Shown here one piece after another: positions 12,468 through 26,285 of a DNA stretch of 64,000 nt. The notes beneath the pieces are model-generated. The model was not told the origin of the DNA. It saw only the letters and a list, made by a program, of their open reading frames with translations, and made no database searches. Positions within the stretch are counted from its first letter, which is position 1. The number at the start of each line of letters is the position of its first letter. This DNA is from Rosellinia necatrix (Eukaryota > Ascomycota > Sordariomycetes > Xylariales > Xylariaceae), in the NCBI GenBank assembly GCA_021209875.1, contig JAGYVD010000005.1:434001-498000 (forward strand), written 5' to 3'. Both the position numbers and the translations under genes were made by a program.

Positions 12468-15400
12468 CAGTTATTAAAAATATTTTTTTTAAAAGCTTAT
12501 TAAATAAATAATATTTATTATATAAACATAACAATATTTTTTATTTAAAATAAATTATAATATATAATATTTATTATTATAATATTTTTAGTTTATGCTG
12601 CAGCAAAATTTATTGCTAGCTTAGCGTTTTATTTAAAATAGTTTTTAAAGTTTTTATTTGTTTTATATTTAATTAATTAAATTAATTAGTAATAAAGTTT
12701 AAAAGTTTTAATAATTTAAATTTAAATAGTTATTTATATAAAATAAACTATATAGTTTATAACTACGTAGTATTAAAGTTTTATTATAATATTAAATATA
12801 AGTTAACTTAATTAAACTTAAAGTTTTTAAAATTGTAGTAATATATTATTAGTTTAATAGTTTAGTTTTTTTTCTAATAATTTATTATTTTATAAATAAT
12901 AAGCTGTAATTATTAATAGTTTTATATTTAAAACTTTTTATATTTTTTTAAAAGTTAAACGTAAACTTTTAATTTTAATTAAAAATAATACTTTTAAAAA
13001 TTTTTTAATTGTTTATTAGCAGTTATTTTATAAATATATTAGCTTAGTTATTAGTTATATATTTTTATTTTTAAAAATAAGCAGGCTTTATTTAAATATA
13101 TAATATAATATAATTATTATATAATTATATATATTATAATATTTTTATTTATTAACTGCTATAAAATATTTTTAATATTTATTAAAAATAGTTTTAATAT
13201 AAAATTAATTACTATTATTTATATAAATAATATATTTTTAAACATCTTAGTTTAAAACTTTTATTAGTTTAAATCTGTTTATATAATTAAAGTTGCAACT
13301 TAAACAACATTCGACATATTTTTAACTAATTAAAACTTATAATAAATAAAAAATTTTTAAGATTTTTATTATTTTTTTAAACTTATATAATATTTATTAT
13401 TATATATAGTTTTAAATATTTATTTAATTATATTATATAAAACGTATAGTTGTTTTATTTTTAATATTAATTATAAATTAAACTATTTATAATAAAAAAA
13501 AAATACCTAGGTTTAAAAAATGTTACAACGCTTTTATTGTTCCGGCAAAATTTTAAAATATTTAGCTTATTTAATATTTTGTTATACCGTACGTTAGTTT
13601 AATAACTTTTTTTAAATTCTGTTTTTTATTTGTTGTTTATTACTTCTTTTATTATATATTTTACTACATTTTATATTAAGTTTAATATTACCGGTTTTTT
13701 TAATTTTTATAACTTATTTGTTTTATTTACAGCGTTTTATATTAATTTAAATCTATTTAATATATTTAATATATAATTTAGTTTTTTAATAAATAATATA
13801 TTTAAAATCTATATTAAAAAAATATATTAAAAATTAATTAATTAAATGTTTATATAATCTATAGCAGCTATATTTAATAATATTTAATCGATTATATTTT
13901 TAATTATTAAATAGTTTATAAATATAATTATATTATTTTTATTAAATTAAACTATTATTTATAGTTTTTAGCAGCTTAAATAAAACAAGCTATTTTTAAT
14001 TTAAATAGTTTATATTTAGTTTTAGCTTATAATAAACTATAATTTAAATATATAATTAGTTTTATTTATATTAATAAAATTAAGCTTTTAAACTTTTAGT
14101 TATATTTTTGCTTATATAAAATAATATAACTTTAAAACTATATTTTTAATTTTATTTATTTATAAAAAACAGTTTTTTAAATTATAATATTATAATATTA
14201 TTTTATAGCAAATAATATTTTAAATAGCTTTAAATAAAATTATTTTTATTTTTATTAGTTTATAATATATATTATAAACGTAATAAATATGTTTTTTTTG
14301 TTTAAAATTTTTTTTTTATGTTTTTAGCTAGTAGATTAGTTTTTTAATTTTATAATAGTTTTATTAACTAAGCATAATATAAAATTAAGTTATAAAAAAT
14401 CTGTTTGTTTTAAAATATTTTTAAAAGCTTATAACGTTTTTAAAAAATTAATTATTAAAATGCTTGCTTTTATTTAATAATAGTCGCCAGTTTTAAAATG
14501 TTTACGCGGAATTTTAAAAGCTTTATAAATAAATAACTAATAAAATTTTATAAAAATATCGCGATATTTTTTATAAAATAATATAAAATTGTTTTAAAAT
14601 GTTTAAAATAATTTTATAACTATTAAAATATATAATAACGTTATTAATAAAACATTAATAATAATATATATATTTATATAGCAGTTAATTTATATATTTT
14701 TATATATATACTAAAAATTATTATATTTTATTAATATTATATTAAATTATTTTAAACTATAAGAACTAATTATCGTAAATATATTTTTAAATTTAAAATA
14801 TATTAAAAATTAATAAAAAATCCTGTTGTATTAATAATTATAATATATTTTTATTTAATAAGCTTTTAATTATTTTATTTTATAAAAATAATAAATAACT
14901 ATTTAAAACTACTATTTTATTAAATTATTAAAAATTAACTATTATTTAGTTTTTATTAACTTTATATATTTTTTCTATATAATAAAAATAAAATAAACAA
15001 AAGTATTAGTTTATTTATTTATTATAGCCGACTTATTTTATATAGTTTATTATAAATATTATTTAATACTTTTATATTATATTTATTAAAAAGTACTGTT
15101 TTAAATTTAACTTAATTTTTATTAATTATCGATAAAAATACTTTAAATTATTTTTTTAAAAATGTTTATTTTTTACGATCTGCTTAAATATTATAAAATT
15201 TAATTATTTTAATAAATTAAAAAGCTTTAAACGTTTTTTAACATATATATAAATTTTTTTTAATAATAGTTTTAAAAAATCGCCTAGTTTTTAATATTTA
15301 AAAAAAAAATATATTTTTAATTTTAAGTTTATTTTTAATATTAAAAGTTTAGCTTAAAGTTTTTAAAACTTTTAAATTCAATTATTATATTAAATATAAC

Positions 15401-18400
15401 GTTTATAAAAAATACTTTTTATTACTATGTTTAAACATATTATTTTATATTTAATATTTTTTATATAATATTAAACATATTAATTATTTATATGTTTAAT
15501 ATAAAAATTATTATAAAGTTTAACGCGTAATTTATTTTATTTAAATATATAATTATTTTTATATTTAATATTATATTAATTGCTATTATAATTAATAAAA
15601 ATTTAGCTTAAACTTTATATTAATTATAATTATTATATTTATTAAAATTGTTTATTAGTTTTAGTTAAAACTATTTTTGCTAATAATAAAATAATAGCTA
15701 TAACTATAAAAGTTATTATTACTAATTTTTAAAAGCTTATATATATTTTATTATTTTTATTTTTTAAATTTAACCTAGCTTAATATTTTTATAAATTTTA
15801 ATAGTTTTATTAAAATATTTACTATTAATATTATTTTAAAAGTTCTAACGTTAATTATACTATATATATTATTTTTATATATAGCTATAAAACAAAAGCT
15901 TTTATTATTTAATAAAAGTTTATATTTTATTATAAAATAAGCTTTTTTCTGTTTTATAGTTCTATGTTTTTTAACTAATAATTTTTATATATATTTATAA
16001 TTATAAATAAATATATTAAAAAACTATAAATTTATTTATTTTTTAGCTTAATAAATAAATGTTTTTAATTTATAATTAATTATAGCTTTATATAAATATA
16101 AAAGTTATTATTAAATAATATTTCCGGTTTTAAATAATTTTTATTACTTATTTTTTTTATATATTTAAATATTTTAAGTTTTTAATTCTGTTTATTTTTT
16201 AATATAAAAATAAACTTGGTTTTTTTAAGTTTAACCGATTTATTTTTAAAACAATAAACTTAATTTAATTAAAAGCTATTTTATATATTAAAATATTTAA
16301 AAAAATTTGCTAATAATAGTTTTTTAATATTTAAGTCGATATAAATTTATTAGTTTTATTTAATTAAAAACGGTTTAATATTAATCTATAAATATATATA
16401 ATTTAATTAGAATATTTTATTATATTTATTATTAATATTTAGCGCTTTAATTATAAAGATTTTATTATTAAAAATATTATTAGCTGTTTTATATATCGCG
16501 TTAAAACGTATTTTTAACACGTTATAATTTAACTTTTTTTATTTAATAATTTTATTTTTAGCTTTAATCTATTTAATAGTTTTATTTTTAGTTTTAGCAT
16601 AATTTTGCAAATATTTAAAAATTAATTATATAAAAATAGTTTTTAAAAACAGTATTTATAAATACGCTTTTTATATACAATTAAAAAAATGTTATAATTT
16701 TTTTAATTTAATATAAAAGTTACACTTTTATATATAATTTTAAAATAGTTTTTAATTTATAAATTTAATAATATTAATAATAAATAAAAGCTAAACCTAG
16801 TACTAAATAAAAAAACGCGTTTTTCGCTGTTATTTCGTTTAGTTTTTGTTTATTTATACTACTGTTTATAAAATATATATAAAATAAATATTAATTATTT
16901 TTTTTAATTTTAGCTATAGTTTTTACGATTTAAATATTTATAATTTTAATTTTAATTATAACTATAGTTACGTTTTTAGTTATACTTCTAATCGTAACTT
17001 TTTAGTTTTTAATCGTAACTTTTTGGTTTTTAATCGTTTTTTTTAATTTTTTAATAATTATCGCAATTTTAGTTCTAATACTTGCGGCTTTTTTTACAGC
17101 TGCTACTTTAGTTGTTATAATTTTTATTTTAGCTTTAATATTATTTATAGCTACGTTTATAGCTGTTTTAGCTTTAATTTTTAAAATATTTATTATTTAA
17201 TTAACGTTTTTTTTAATCGGGTTAACAATTATAGCTTTTTAACAAGTTATTTTAATAGCTAGTATTAAATTTACTAATATTATTTTTAATTTAATATTTA
17301 AATATATTTTTTAATTTTACGTTTTAGCTTATATTAGCTATTTTTTATTTTATATATATAATTAGCTAAAGTTTTTTTAATTTAAAAATTAAATATAGTT
17401 TAAAATTATATTTTTTATTAATTACAAATATTTTTATAATTTTATGCTAGTTTTTATTGTTTTTTATAACGTTTTTATAACTTTAACATATTATATTTAA
17501 CGTTAAATAAATTAAAAAACACGTTTTAATTTTCTGCGATATTTTTAAAATAAGTTTTTTTTTTATAAACTTTTAAAACGTTTTATTAGCTTATATTTTA
17601 AATTTTTTTTATAGTTTTTTAAACAATATATTTAAGCCTGCTTTTTTTTATATATAACAGTTGCTTGCATAAACTTTGCTGTTTTATTATAACAAAACTA
17701 ATCTAGTTAATAAATAATTAAATAAATTAGTTATTTATTAAACGTTTAATGCTTAAATATTTTTATTTTTAATAATAATTTAATATAATTAATAAATAAA
17801 TAAACGTTTATATAAATTATATTTTTTTATCGGCTATATATTTTTATTATTAAAGTTTTTTATTTTAAGTTAAAAATACTAATATTATTTTATTTAATTT
17901 TATATATGCTTTTTTTTGTTTTAGCTGCCGTGCTTAACATAAACTATTTTTATTAACTTAATATAGCATAACTATGTTTGCTATTATTAAAACTATTTAA
18001 GCTAAAAGAGTTAAATAGATTGTTGTTACTACGGTTTTTATTGCAACAGCAGTTGTTGCTTTTATTTTTATTATTACAGCGCTTATAAAAGTTGTTCTAG
18101 TGTTTAATAAAAAGTTTTAAGTTATTATTTTTTCTGGTGGGGTTTTTGTTTAGTAGAACATGTAAGAAAAGTATAACAGTTGCAGCATTTGATTTGTTTA
18201 AAGCATTTATAGTTAGTATAGCCGCTTTATTTTTCCTTTATCGGCAGGCTTTATTTTAAATAATTAATCTATAGCTTTATTAGTTTTAATATTATTTTTA
18301 GTCGACTGTAGTTTTAAGTTTTATATTATTAAAAATTTAATATTAATATTTTTAAAAGTTTAAAACTTTTAGACCTGCTTAATCAACTTTAGAATTAAAT

Positions 18401-19259
18401 CAAAAAATATTTTTATAGTTTTTATGTTTTTATATAAAATATTAATTAAAACGTTAGTTTATTTTTAATGTTTTAAAAAATAATCAACGGTTTTTTAGTT
18501 TAAACTAAATTGTTTTAACAGCGGTATATTTTTAAATAAAAATTATACCGATTTAAAATATTTTATTAAAGTTTTTTTAAAATTGTTTATATTTAAGCTT
18601 AATATATACAACAAAGTATAATAACGTAATATTATTACAGGCTTAAAAAAATTAAACGTATTATTAAAAAAATGTCTAAGTATATATATAATATGTTTAA
18701 ATAGCTGTTTTTACGTGCAAATATTATTAACTATTGTTTTTAGTTTGTCGACTTATAATTTAAAAGCTATAAAAAAATAAAACAAAGTAAACTACGCGCG
18801 TAAAAAAATAAAATAATAAAGCTATTTTTTAAAAATTCTAGCTTTTAATTATAATACATATATTTATAATTATTTAATAAATATATTTACTAGCGTTTTT
18901 TTAATAATAAATAAAAATAAATAACTTATTATATTTATAAATTTAAATAAACTTTAATTATTAAGCATGTTTAAATATATAATTTTAATAATAATAACTT
19001 TTAAAATATAAAAATAAACTATTAAGCATTTTTTAATAACTGCTTATTTATAAGCTGTAATAAAGTATATAATTTATATAAAAAAAAATAGTTGCTAAAA
19101 TAGCGTTTTATTTATATTAATTGTTTAATTGTAGCTAGATTAAAGCGCGCGTTTAAATTTTTAGCCACAGGTAAAATTTTTTAACTTTAAAAGATTTAAA
19201 AAATAGTGTTAGTTTGGTTTAATAATAAGATCTATTAGTTGCATAGATGTACTACTTTA
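12468..19259. other. AT-rich degenerate DNA, possible transposon relic, no intact gene
   Basis: About 6.8 kb of AT-rich sequence closed in all frames. Around 18,000-18,240 it is less decayed. Read on the minus strand, about 18,240-18,120 gives a Cys-rich string containing KCFKQIKCCNC, which could be a ruined zinc knuckle of a LINE ORF1 or gag protein. That is a weak guess. Nothing else is recognisable. Confidence 0.45.
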
Positions 19260-19471
19260 AAAAAATTAGTATAAAAATAAGAAAAAAAATGCTTTTATTA
19301 ATTTTTTTGCTAAATAGGAAATTTTAGTAAGTTTAGAATTAACCTCTGCAGGGGTGGCCGTAGGCCATTTGTTGCTAGCCGTAGCCTGTGCAACCTATTT
19401 TTAGCTTATTTAATCTAATAATACACGAGCTAGTGGCTTAATTAATACGGTCCCCTTCGGGGACTCTATCA
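19260..19471 (+). repeat. Third, single copy of the fold-back arm
   Basis: This segment matches the left arm at 11,575-11,770 in the same orientation. The outer part is RIP-decayed, but the inner part keeps CTGCAGGGGTGGCCGTAGGC and extends to a terminal hairpin, TCCCC TTC GGGGA, then ACTCTATCA. No partner arm is present nearby. The better preserved inner end shows that the complete arm ends in a small GC hairpin, as in the right arm near 12,270-12,290. Confidence 0.75.
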
Positions 19472-19944
19472 CTTTTTTAATTTAAAATTAAAAAGTTTAA
19501 TATTTAAAAATATATATAAATAAACTATATAATAGCTGCTGCTATAATTAAAAAACTTTATTTGATTTATATTATTAAATTTTTAATTTTTAAAAAATAT
19601 TTATATTTTTATATTTAATATTTATATAAAATATAATATTTTAATTATAGCTAAAAAAAAAAAAGTTAAATAAATTTGTTTTTTTGCTTTTTTTTATATC
19701 TTGCTTTTTTATACATAAATAATATAAAAATAAAAATATAGTTTATATAAATATAAAAATAAAAGTATAGCTTATATATAATTTTTTTTATATATAAAAA
19801 AAAAAAAAAATAATTAATTATCGTATATAAATAAAAAAATATAAAGCTTAGAGTTTATTATATTAATCTATTTATAAACTATAAACTTTTAAGCTTTATT
19901 AGCTTTAATTAAAAATTAAACTTAAAACATACAACAGCTAACTA

Positions 19945-20060
19945 TTATATATATTACTACTATACTACTAAGGCTTTTTTTTTAAAAAGTCAGGCCTTTA
20001 ATAATAATTATATGTTTTTTTTATATAAATAAAATAAAGTTTAGGCTGTTGTTATATAAA
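19945..20060 (+). repeat. Local direct repeat, paired with 20,525-20,640
   Basis: About 115 bp around the motif AAAAAGTCAGG recurs at 20,525-20,640 with C/T-type differences. The two copies bracket the solo LTR at 20,206-20,518, which may mean that the LTR entered a duplicated segment. Confidence 0.5.
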
Positions 20061-20205
20061 AAAAAAAAAAAAAAATATTTAAAAATAAAAAAAATAATAA
20101 TAAAAAAATAGCAAAGTTTAAGGTATATAGTGTTTTTTTATAAACTTTAAACTTTATAAGCTTTAGCTAAAAATTAAACCTGGGTTATATAATAATTAAA
20201 TATAA

Positions 20206-20518
20206 TGTTGAATAGGCTTTGTATATGCAATGCATGTACTATTCATGCGTAAAACAGAATACAACTTTTTATTATATAATATTTATTATGCTTGATTATT
20301 TTATTTAAATAACTATTGTGCGTAGCATTATTTCAAGTCTTATATAAAAATTCTGCTAGCGTACAACCTATTAAAATAACAGCAATAATACAGCCTATCT
20401 TACGTATAAAACATACATGTTATATACATATATATAACATATATACTATATGCTTATATAAAACATATGCATATATAACAGCTATAAGTAACTATAACTA
20501 ATTGCCATAGTTCTAACA
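20206..20518 (+). mobile_element. Solo LTR, best-preserved copy of the 313-bp family
   Basis: The unit begins TGTTGAATAGGC and ends AGTTCTAACA, the TG..CA ends expected of an LTR. It is flanked by TATAA on both sides (20,201-20,205 and 20,519-20,523), a 5-bp target duplication of the size made by most LTR-element integrases. The AT-rich setting makes a chance match possible. It keeps many CA/TG sites lost in the other three copies, so it appears the youngest or least exposed to RIP. Confidence 0.75.
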
Positions 20519-20904
20519 TATAATATATATTGCTATTATATTATTAAGGCCTATTTTTTTAAAAAGTCAGGTTTTTAATTATATTTATATTTTTTATTAT
20601 ATAGTAAAATAAAGTTTGTACTACTGTTATATAAAGAAATAACGTTTATTATTATATAAACTCTGCTTTTTATTATTTTTGCTTTTTGGTTTATTTTATA
20701 TACGTTTTAATTTATATAATTAGTTTATTTATAAATACTAGGTTTTTAAAGCTTAGTTTAGTTTTTATTTAATAAATATATTTATTAAATTATTAGCATT
20801 ATTAATCTATTATATTTTAAAGATTTTTTTTTTATATGATTTTTAAAGCAATATAATATTTATTATTAAATATTTTTTTATATTATATTTAGTTTAATTA
20901 AACA

Positions 20905-23900
20905 GTTATATAATAATTTTAAGTTTAAATATAAAACTATTAAAACTAAAAAACGTTTAAAATAATTAAAATTTTTAAATTATTATATATAAAATTATTA
21001 TATTATTAAATTTATTAATTATATTATACAGCTTATTTATTAAAACATTTCAGATAATTTTTTATATTTATTAAAGTTCTAATATATAATATTTTTATTT
21101 ATTTTAAAACTTAATTTTTTTTATATAATATTTTATTATTAATATAATAAAAATTTAAACTAAAATTTATATTAATATTATTTATAAAAATCTATTAATA
21201 AAAATAAATAGTTTTATATATATTAAGTTTAATAATATAAAAATTAAATTTTATTTAAAGTTATTTATTTATTATTTAATTTTTTAGTTTAAGTTTTTAA
21301 TATTATTTAAAACTAGATTAATTATTTAAGCAGGTATTAATAAGTTATATAAAGCTTTTTATTAATATATACTGCTAATATAAGCTTTTTAGCCTGCTAT
21401 AAAATATAGTTTTAAACAGTTTTTATTATCTAAAAATTAACCTAGGCTAATTGTTTGTTTTATTTTTTATATTAAAGTTATATTTTTTATATAATAATAT
21501 AATTTAGCTGCTATTAAATTTAATTAAATGTTTTAATTAAAATATTTTTTAACTTTATATAAAGGTTAGCTTGTTTTAGCTTATATTTTTTTTTTTAAAA
21601 GTTTAATATAATAAAACTAAATATATTATTAATTTATAAGCTTATAATATTAAAATTTTTAATTATTTTATTATATATAATAAATATAAGTTATATATAA
21701 ATATAAACATATTTAATTGTTTTTAATAATATTAATAAAAAGTTTTAAACTAATATAGCTTTAATTTTATTAGTTTATATAGCAGTTATATAATTTTTAA
21801 AATTGTTTTTTAAAATATTTTAGTTTAAATTTATTAAATAATTATTTAAAAATTTTTTTGCTAGCTTATTTTTAATTATATATATATTTATATAATATTT
21901 TAAAGTTTATTTAAAATATTATAATTATAAATTAATAAAAATTTAAATATTAGCCGCAGTTTTTAGCTTATTTGCTAAATAATTAAAGATTATATAAATA
22001 TTATTTTTTTTTCGGCGTTATTATATTTTTATATAATAAGTTTTAATTTTTATATAGTTAGGTTGTTTTTTTTTTATTTTTATATAAATTTAGACCTAAA
22101 TATTTAAGCTTTGCTATGCTTAAATTTAATATATTTAATAAATTAAAATATTTTTTATACGATAAAGTGGTTAATTTTAATTATATTTAATTTTTAAATA
22201 GTATTTTTAATATAATAATTATATTATTTTTTAAAGTTTTATTATTAAAACGTACGCCTGCTGTTTTTTTATTATTATAAAAATATTATCTAGCTTTTAT
22301 ATAAATATAGCTTATATATTAGCATTTATAATAGTGTTTTTTATAATCTATTATATTTTTATATAATAAATAATTAAATGGTTTAAAATATTTTTATTTA
22401 TTAATTTATTATTTATTTATTATATAATAATATAGTTTAATTTAAATATATTAAAATTATATCAGGCTATTAATTAAATTAACAATTATATTAAATTTTT
22501 AATTAATTAAATTTTATATAGCTTTGGCTAACTTTTTTTTTTTATATTAAGACTTTGTTTTTAAAAGTAGCAAAAGTATGTTATACGTAATTAAGCTATT
22601 ATATTTATTAATTATATAGTTAATTTTAATTTTAGCCTGTTTTTTGCGTAATATTTTTATAGCTTTTTTTATTGCTTTTGTTTTTTATATAATATTTAAT
22701 AAAAAAAGTAAATCTTAGTTAATTTTAAAATATGTTTTAAATATTAGCAGAATAAATATTAGCCTGTTTAAACCTATAATATTATTTAAAGCTTTAATTA
22801 TTATTTATAAAATTAATTTTTGTTTTATATAATATTTAATTTTTATTTTTAATATATTATATATATAATAAAATAGTTTATATGTTTATTTAATTTTATT
22901 TATTATTTAATAAGCTTTAATAAGCATTATATAATATTATATATTAATTATATTAACTTAGTTTTAAAATTTTTTAATAAAAATTTATATTTAAATTATA
23001 TATAATATAATTAAAAGTTTTTAATATATATTAATTTAATATTTATATAATATTTTTAAATATTATATATAAATATAAATTTTAAAAATATTATAGCTTA
23101 AAATAATATTATAGCATTAATAATATAAAGCTTTTATTTATTATTTATTTATATAATATTAATTATAACTTTATAATTAAAATTATAATTATTTTTAATT
23201 AAAAACTTAAAACGTTTTAATATTTAATTATATAATTAATAATAATAATAAAACTTTTAAATTTTTTTAAAATTAAATAGTTTATATTATATTTTATATA
23301 ATTTAACAGCTTATATAGTTTTTTATATAAAAATATTTAAAGCAGTAATATAAACGTTTTAGTTTTATTTTAATAAAATATATTCTAGCTTTTTAAAGCT
23401 TATATTAAAAAATAAATATTTTTATTTATATATAATAAATATAGTTTTTTATTTTATTATATAATAACGTTTTTATATTATTAAAATAAGTTTATAAATA
23501 GTTTATATTTTTTAAAAAATAAAAACAATATTAAAATATTTAAAATATAATATATTATTATATTAAAAACGTTTTTATTTTAATTGTTTTAATTAATATA
23601 ATAGTTTTTTATTTTTAAATTATATAAAAGCGGTTTTTTTGTTTATTTAGTTTATACATAAAAATTTATATAAATATATGCTTTTAGTTATATTTTATTT
23701 ATTATTAAATAATTAAAAACATTTATATTTTATAATTTATTTTAATATTTTATATAATATTAATTAAATAAAATATTTATTTTTAATTTTAAATATTTTT
23801 TTATTATATAATATATAAATATATTATTTATTAAAATCTAAATTAATTATATATTTTATTTATTATTAATTTTTATTTTATTATTATTTAAGTTTAATTT

Positions 23901-26285
23901 AAAATATTTTTTATATTTTATAAAATATGCTAAAAATTATTAAGCTATAAAAACAATTAAAAACTATTTTATATAAATTAAAATATCTGTTTTTGCTTGG
24001 GCTTTTTTAAAATATATAATTTATTAATTAACAGCCCGTTTTTTATATATAAAACATTTTTTATTTATATAAGCGTTATAATTAAATTATTTTTAAATTA
24101 TAAAAGTTCTATTATATATTAAGCTAGCTTAAAAGTTTAAGTATATTTTTAAATTAAAAAGCTTTTATATAATTATTTTAGTTATATTTTTAGTTAATAA
24201 AATAAACGTTATTTATTTTTATATAAAATATTTTGTTTTATTTTTGTTTATAATTTGCAAGCATGTTTTTAAGTCGGCAAAAAGCTTTTATATATAAGTT
24301 TTTAAAATATAAAAACTGTTGTTAATTTTAATATATTTTAGCATGTTTATATAATAATTATATTTAGCTAGATTTTATTTTAATAGTTTGTTTTTAAACT
24401 TATTATATTTTTGCTAGCTTAATAATTATTATATTTAATGTTTTATATATAGCTAAATTTAAATTGTTTTATTTTATTTATATAAAAATAATATTAATTT
24501 AATTAGCTTAATATTAGCTATAATTTATATTTATATTAAAATAAATATTTATTATATAATAGATTTTATTTTAAGTTTTATTTAGTTTAATATTATATAT
24601 ATAAAAGTTTTTAGCAGGATTTTTAATTTAATTAAAAATATAACATAATATTATTTTTATATTATTTTAAATTGTTAATATAAACTAATAAACAGCTATA
24701 TTTTATTATATAATAAATTATACAGCTTGCTAGAATAGTTTTTTTTTTTTATGTTTTTAAAAATAACATATTTATTAAAAAGTATATTTCTGTTTTATAT
24801 GTTTTAAAAAAAAATAAATTAAAAATATATTTATTATAATTAAGTTAAATATTATATATATATATAATAATTATTTAAAAGTTTATAAAAATAATATATA
24901 ATAAAGTATTTATAAATTAATTAAAAGTTTAGTTTATATTTTATAAATATTATATGTTTATTTATTATGTTAAAAATATATTTATATTTAATTATTAATT
25001 ATATAAATAATTTATTAGTTTTTTTTTAAAGTTTAAAAACATATATTAAATATTAATTCTAGTTATAATATATTAAATAATATTTTAAGCTATAAAATGT
25101 TTATATTATTTATATTTATATAAAACTATAAATTTAAAATAAACAAATTAAATATTTATATAAGTATTAATATAAATATAAACAAAAAACGTTTTAGTTT
25201 ATTTAATATATATTATTTTTATATAATTTATATAAGTTTAACTGCTTATATAAAACTATTATTACTATTAAATTATATGTTTTTTTATTTAATATATTAA
25301 GCAGCTTTTATTAAATCAGCTTATAAAATTAGTTTTATATTTTATATGTTTATAATTTAAAGTTTTTAACATATAACTTTTATAATAACTAGCCGATTAT
25401 ATTTAAATATTTATATTTTAAAATATAACAGGCTATTTATATATTAAATATAATCAAGGTTATAGTTATAATATCAGGCTTTTGTTTTTAATATTATATA
25501 TTAATAGTATTTTATATAATATATTTATTAATTTTATAGTTTATTATAATTTTATTATATTATTTAATATTATTATATATAATAAAAAGTTTTTTTATAA
25601 TATAATTATTTTAAAGTTATTATAAAAATACTTTAAAAATAAATAAACAAGTTTTAATAATAAATTAATAAATAAGTTTTTAAAAGTTTATTTATATATT
25701 ATTTAGTTTTTATATAATAAATAATTTTATATAATTATATATTATCGTTTTTAATATTTAATTTTTATCTTATAACTTTAAAATATAATAAAACATATAA
25801 AAATATAAATATTTAAAATTAATTTTTTAAGCTTTTATTATATAAAAATAATTTGTTTATATAAAACAAAATTTTTAAAATATAATATAAAAACCTGTTT
25901 AAATTTATTAAATTTTAAGCATGTTTTGTTTTTATTTTTACTAATTTATAATTACATTTTATAATTATTAATTATTATTAAATAAGCTTTATATATATAA
26001 TATATATATTTTTACGCGTAAAATAAAATATAACTTTTATTATACAATATTTATTATGCTTTTTATTTTATTTAAATAATTATTATATATAGCATTATTT
26101 TAAGTTTTATACAAAAATTTTAATAGCGTACAACTTATTAAAATAACAATAATAATACAGCTTGTTTTATATATAAAACATATACGCTGTATATATATAT
26201 ATAATATATACGCTATATGCTTGTATAAAACATATATATGTATAACAGCTGTAAGTAACTATAACTAATTGCCATAGTTCTAACA
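20905..26285. repeat. 5.4-kb RIP-decayed repeat, copy 2
   Basis: This is the direct-orientation partner of 3,955-9,666, lacking the 310-bp insert. It ends at the right with the same LTR-like unit. Decay is similar to copy 1, with many C/T differences between them, as expected when both members of a duplication are mutated independently. No domain is recognisable. The sequence left of 20,905 does not match that left of 3,955, so this position is a true left end or a shared truncation point. Confidence 0.8.
25976..26285 (+). repeat. LTR-family copy, right end of repeat copy 2
   Basis: It starts TATTAAATAAGC and ends TTCTAACA. It matches the units at 9,354, 10,489 and 20,206. The final CA is retained. 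The five bases downstream (ATATT) do not match the TATAA upstream of the solo LTR at 20,206, so these two LTRs are not obviously the two ends of one insertion. Confidence 0.7.

Noticed and set aside
20206..26285. Full-length 6.1-kb LTR element from 20,206 to 26,285
   Set aside because: The left unit has matching 5-bp flanks of its own and the flank right of 26,285 does not match, so a solo LTR plus a separate repeat is better supported.
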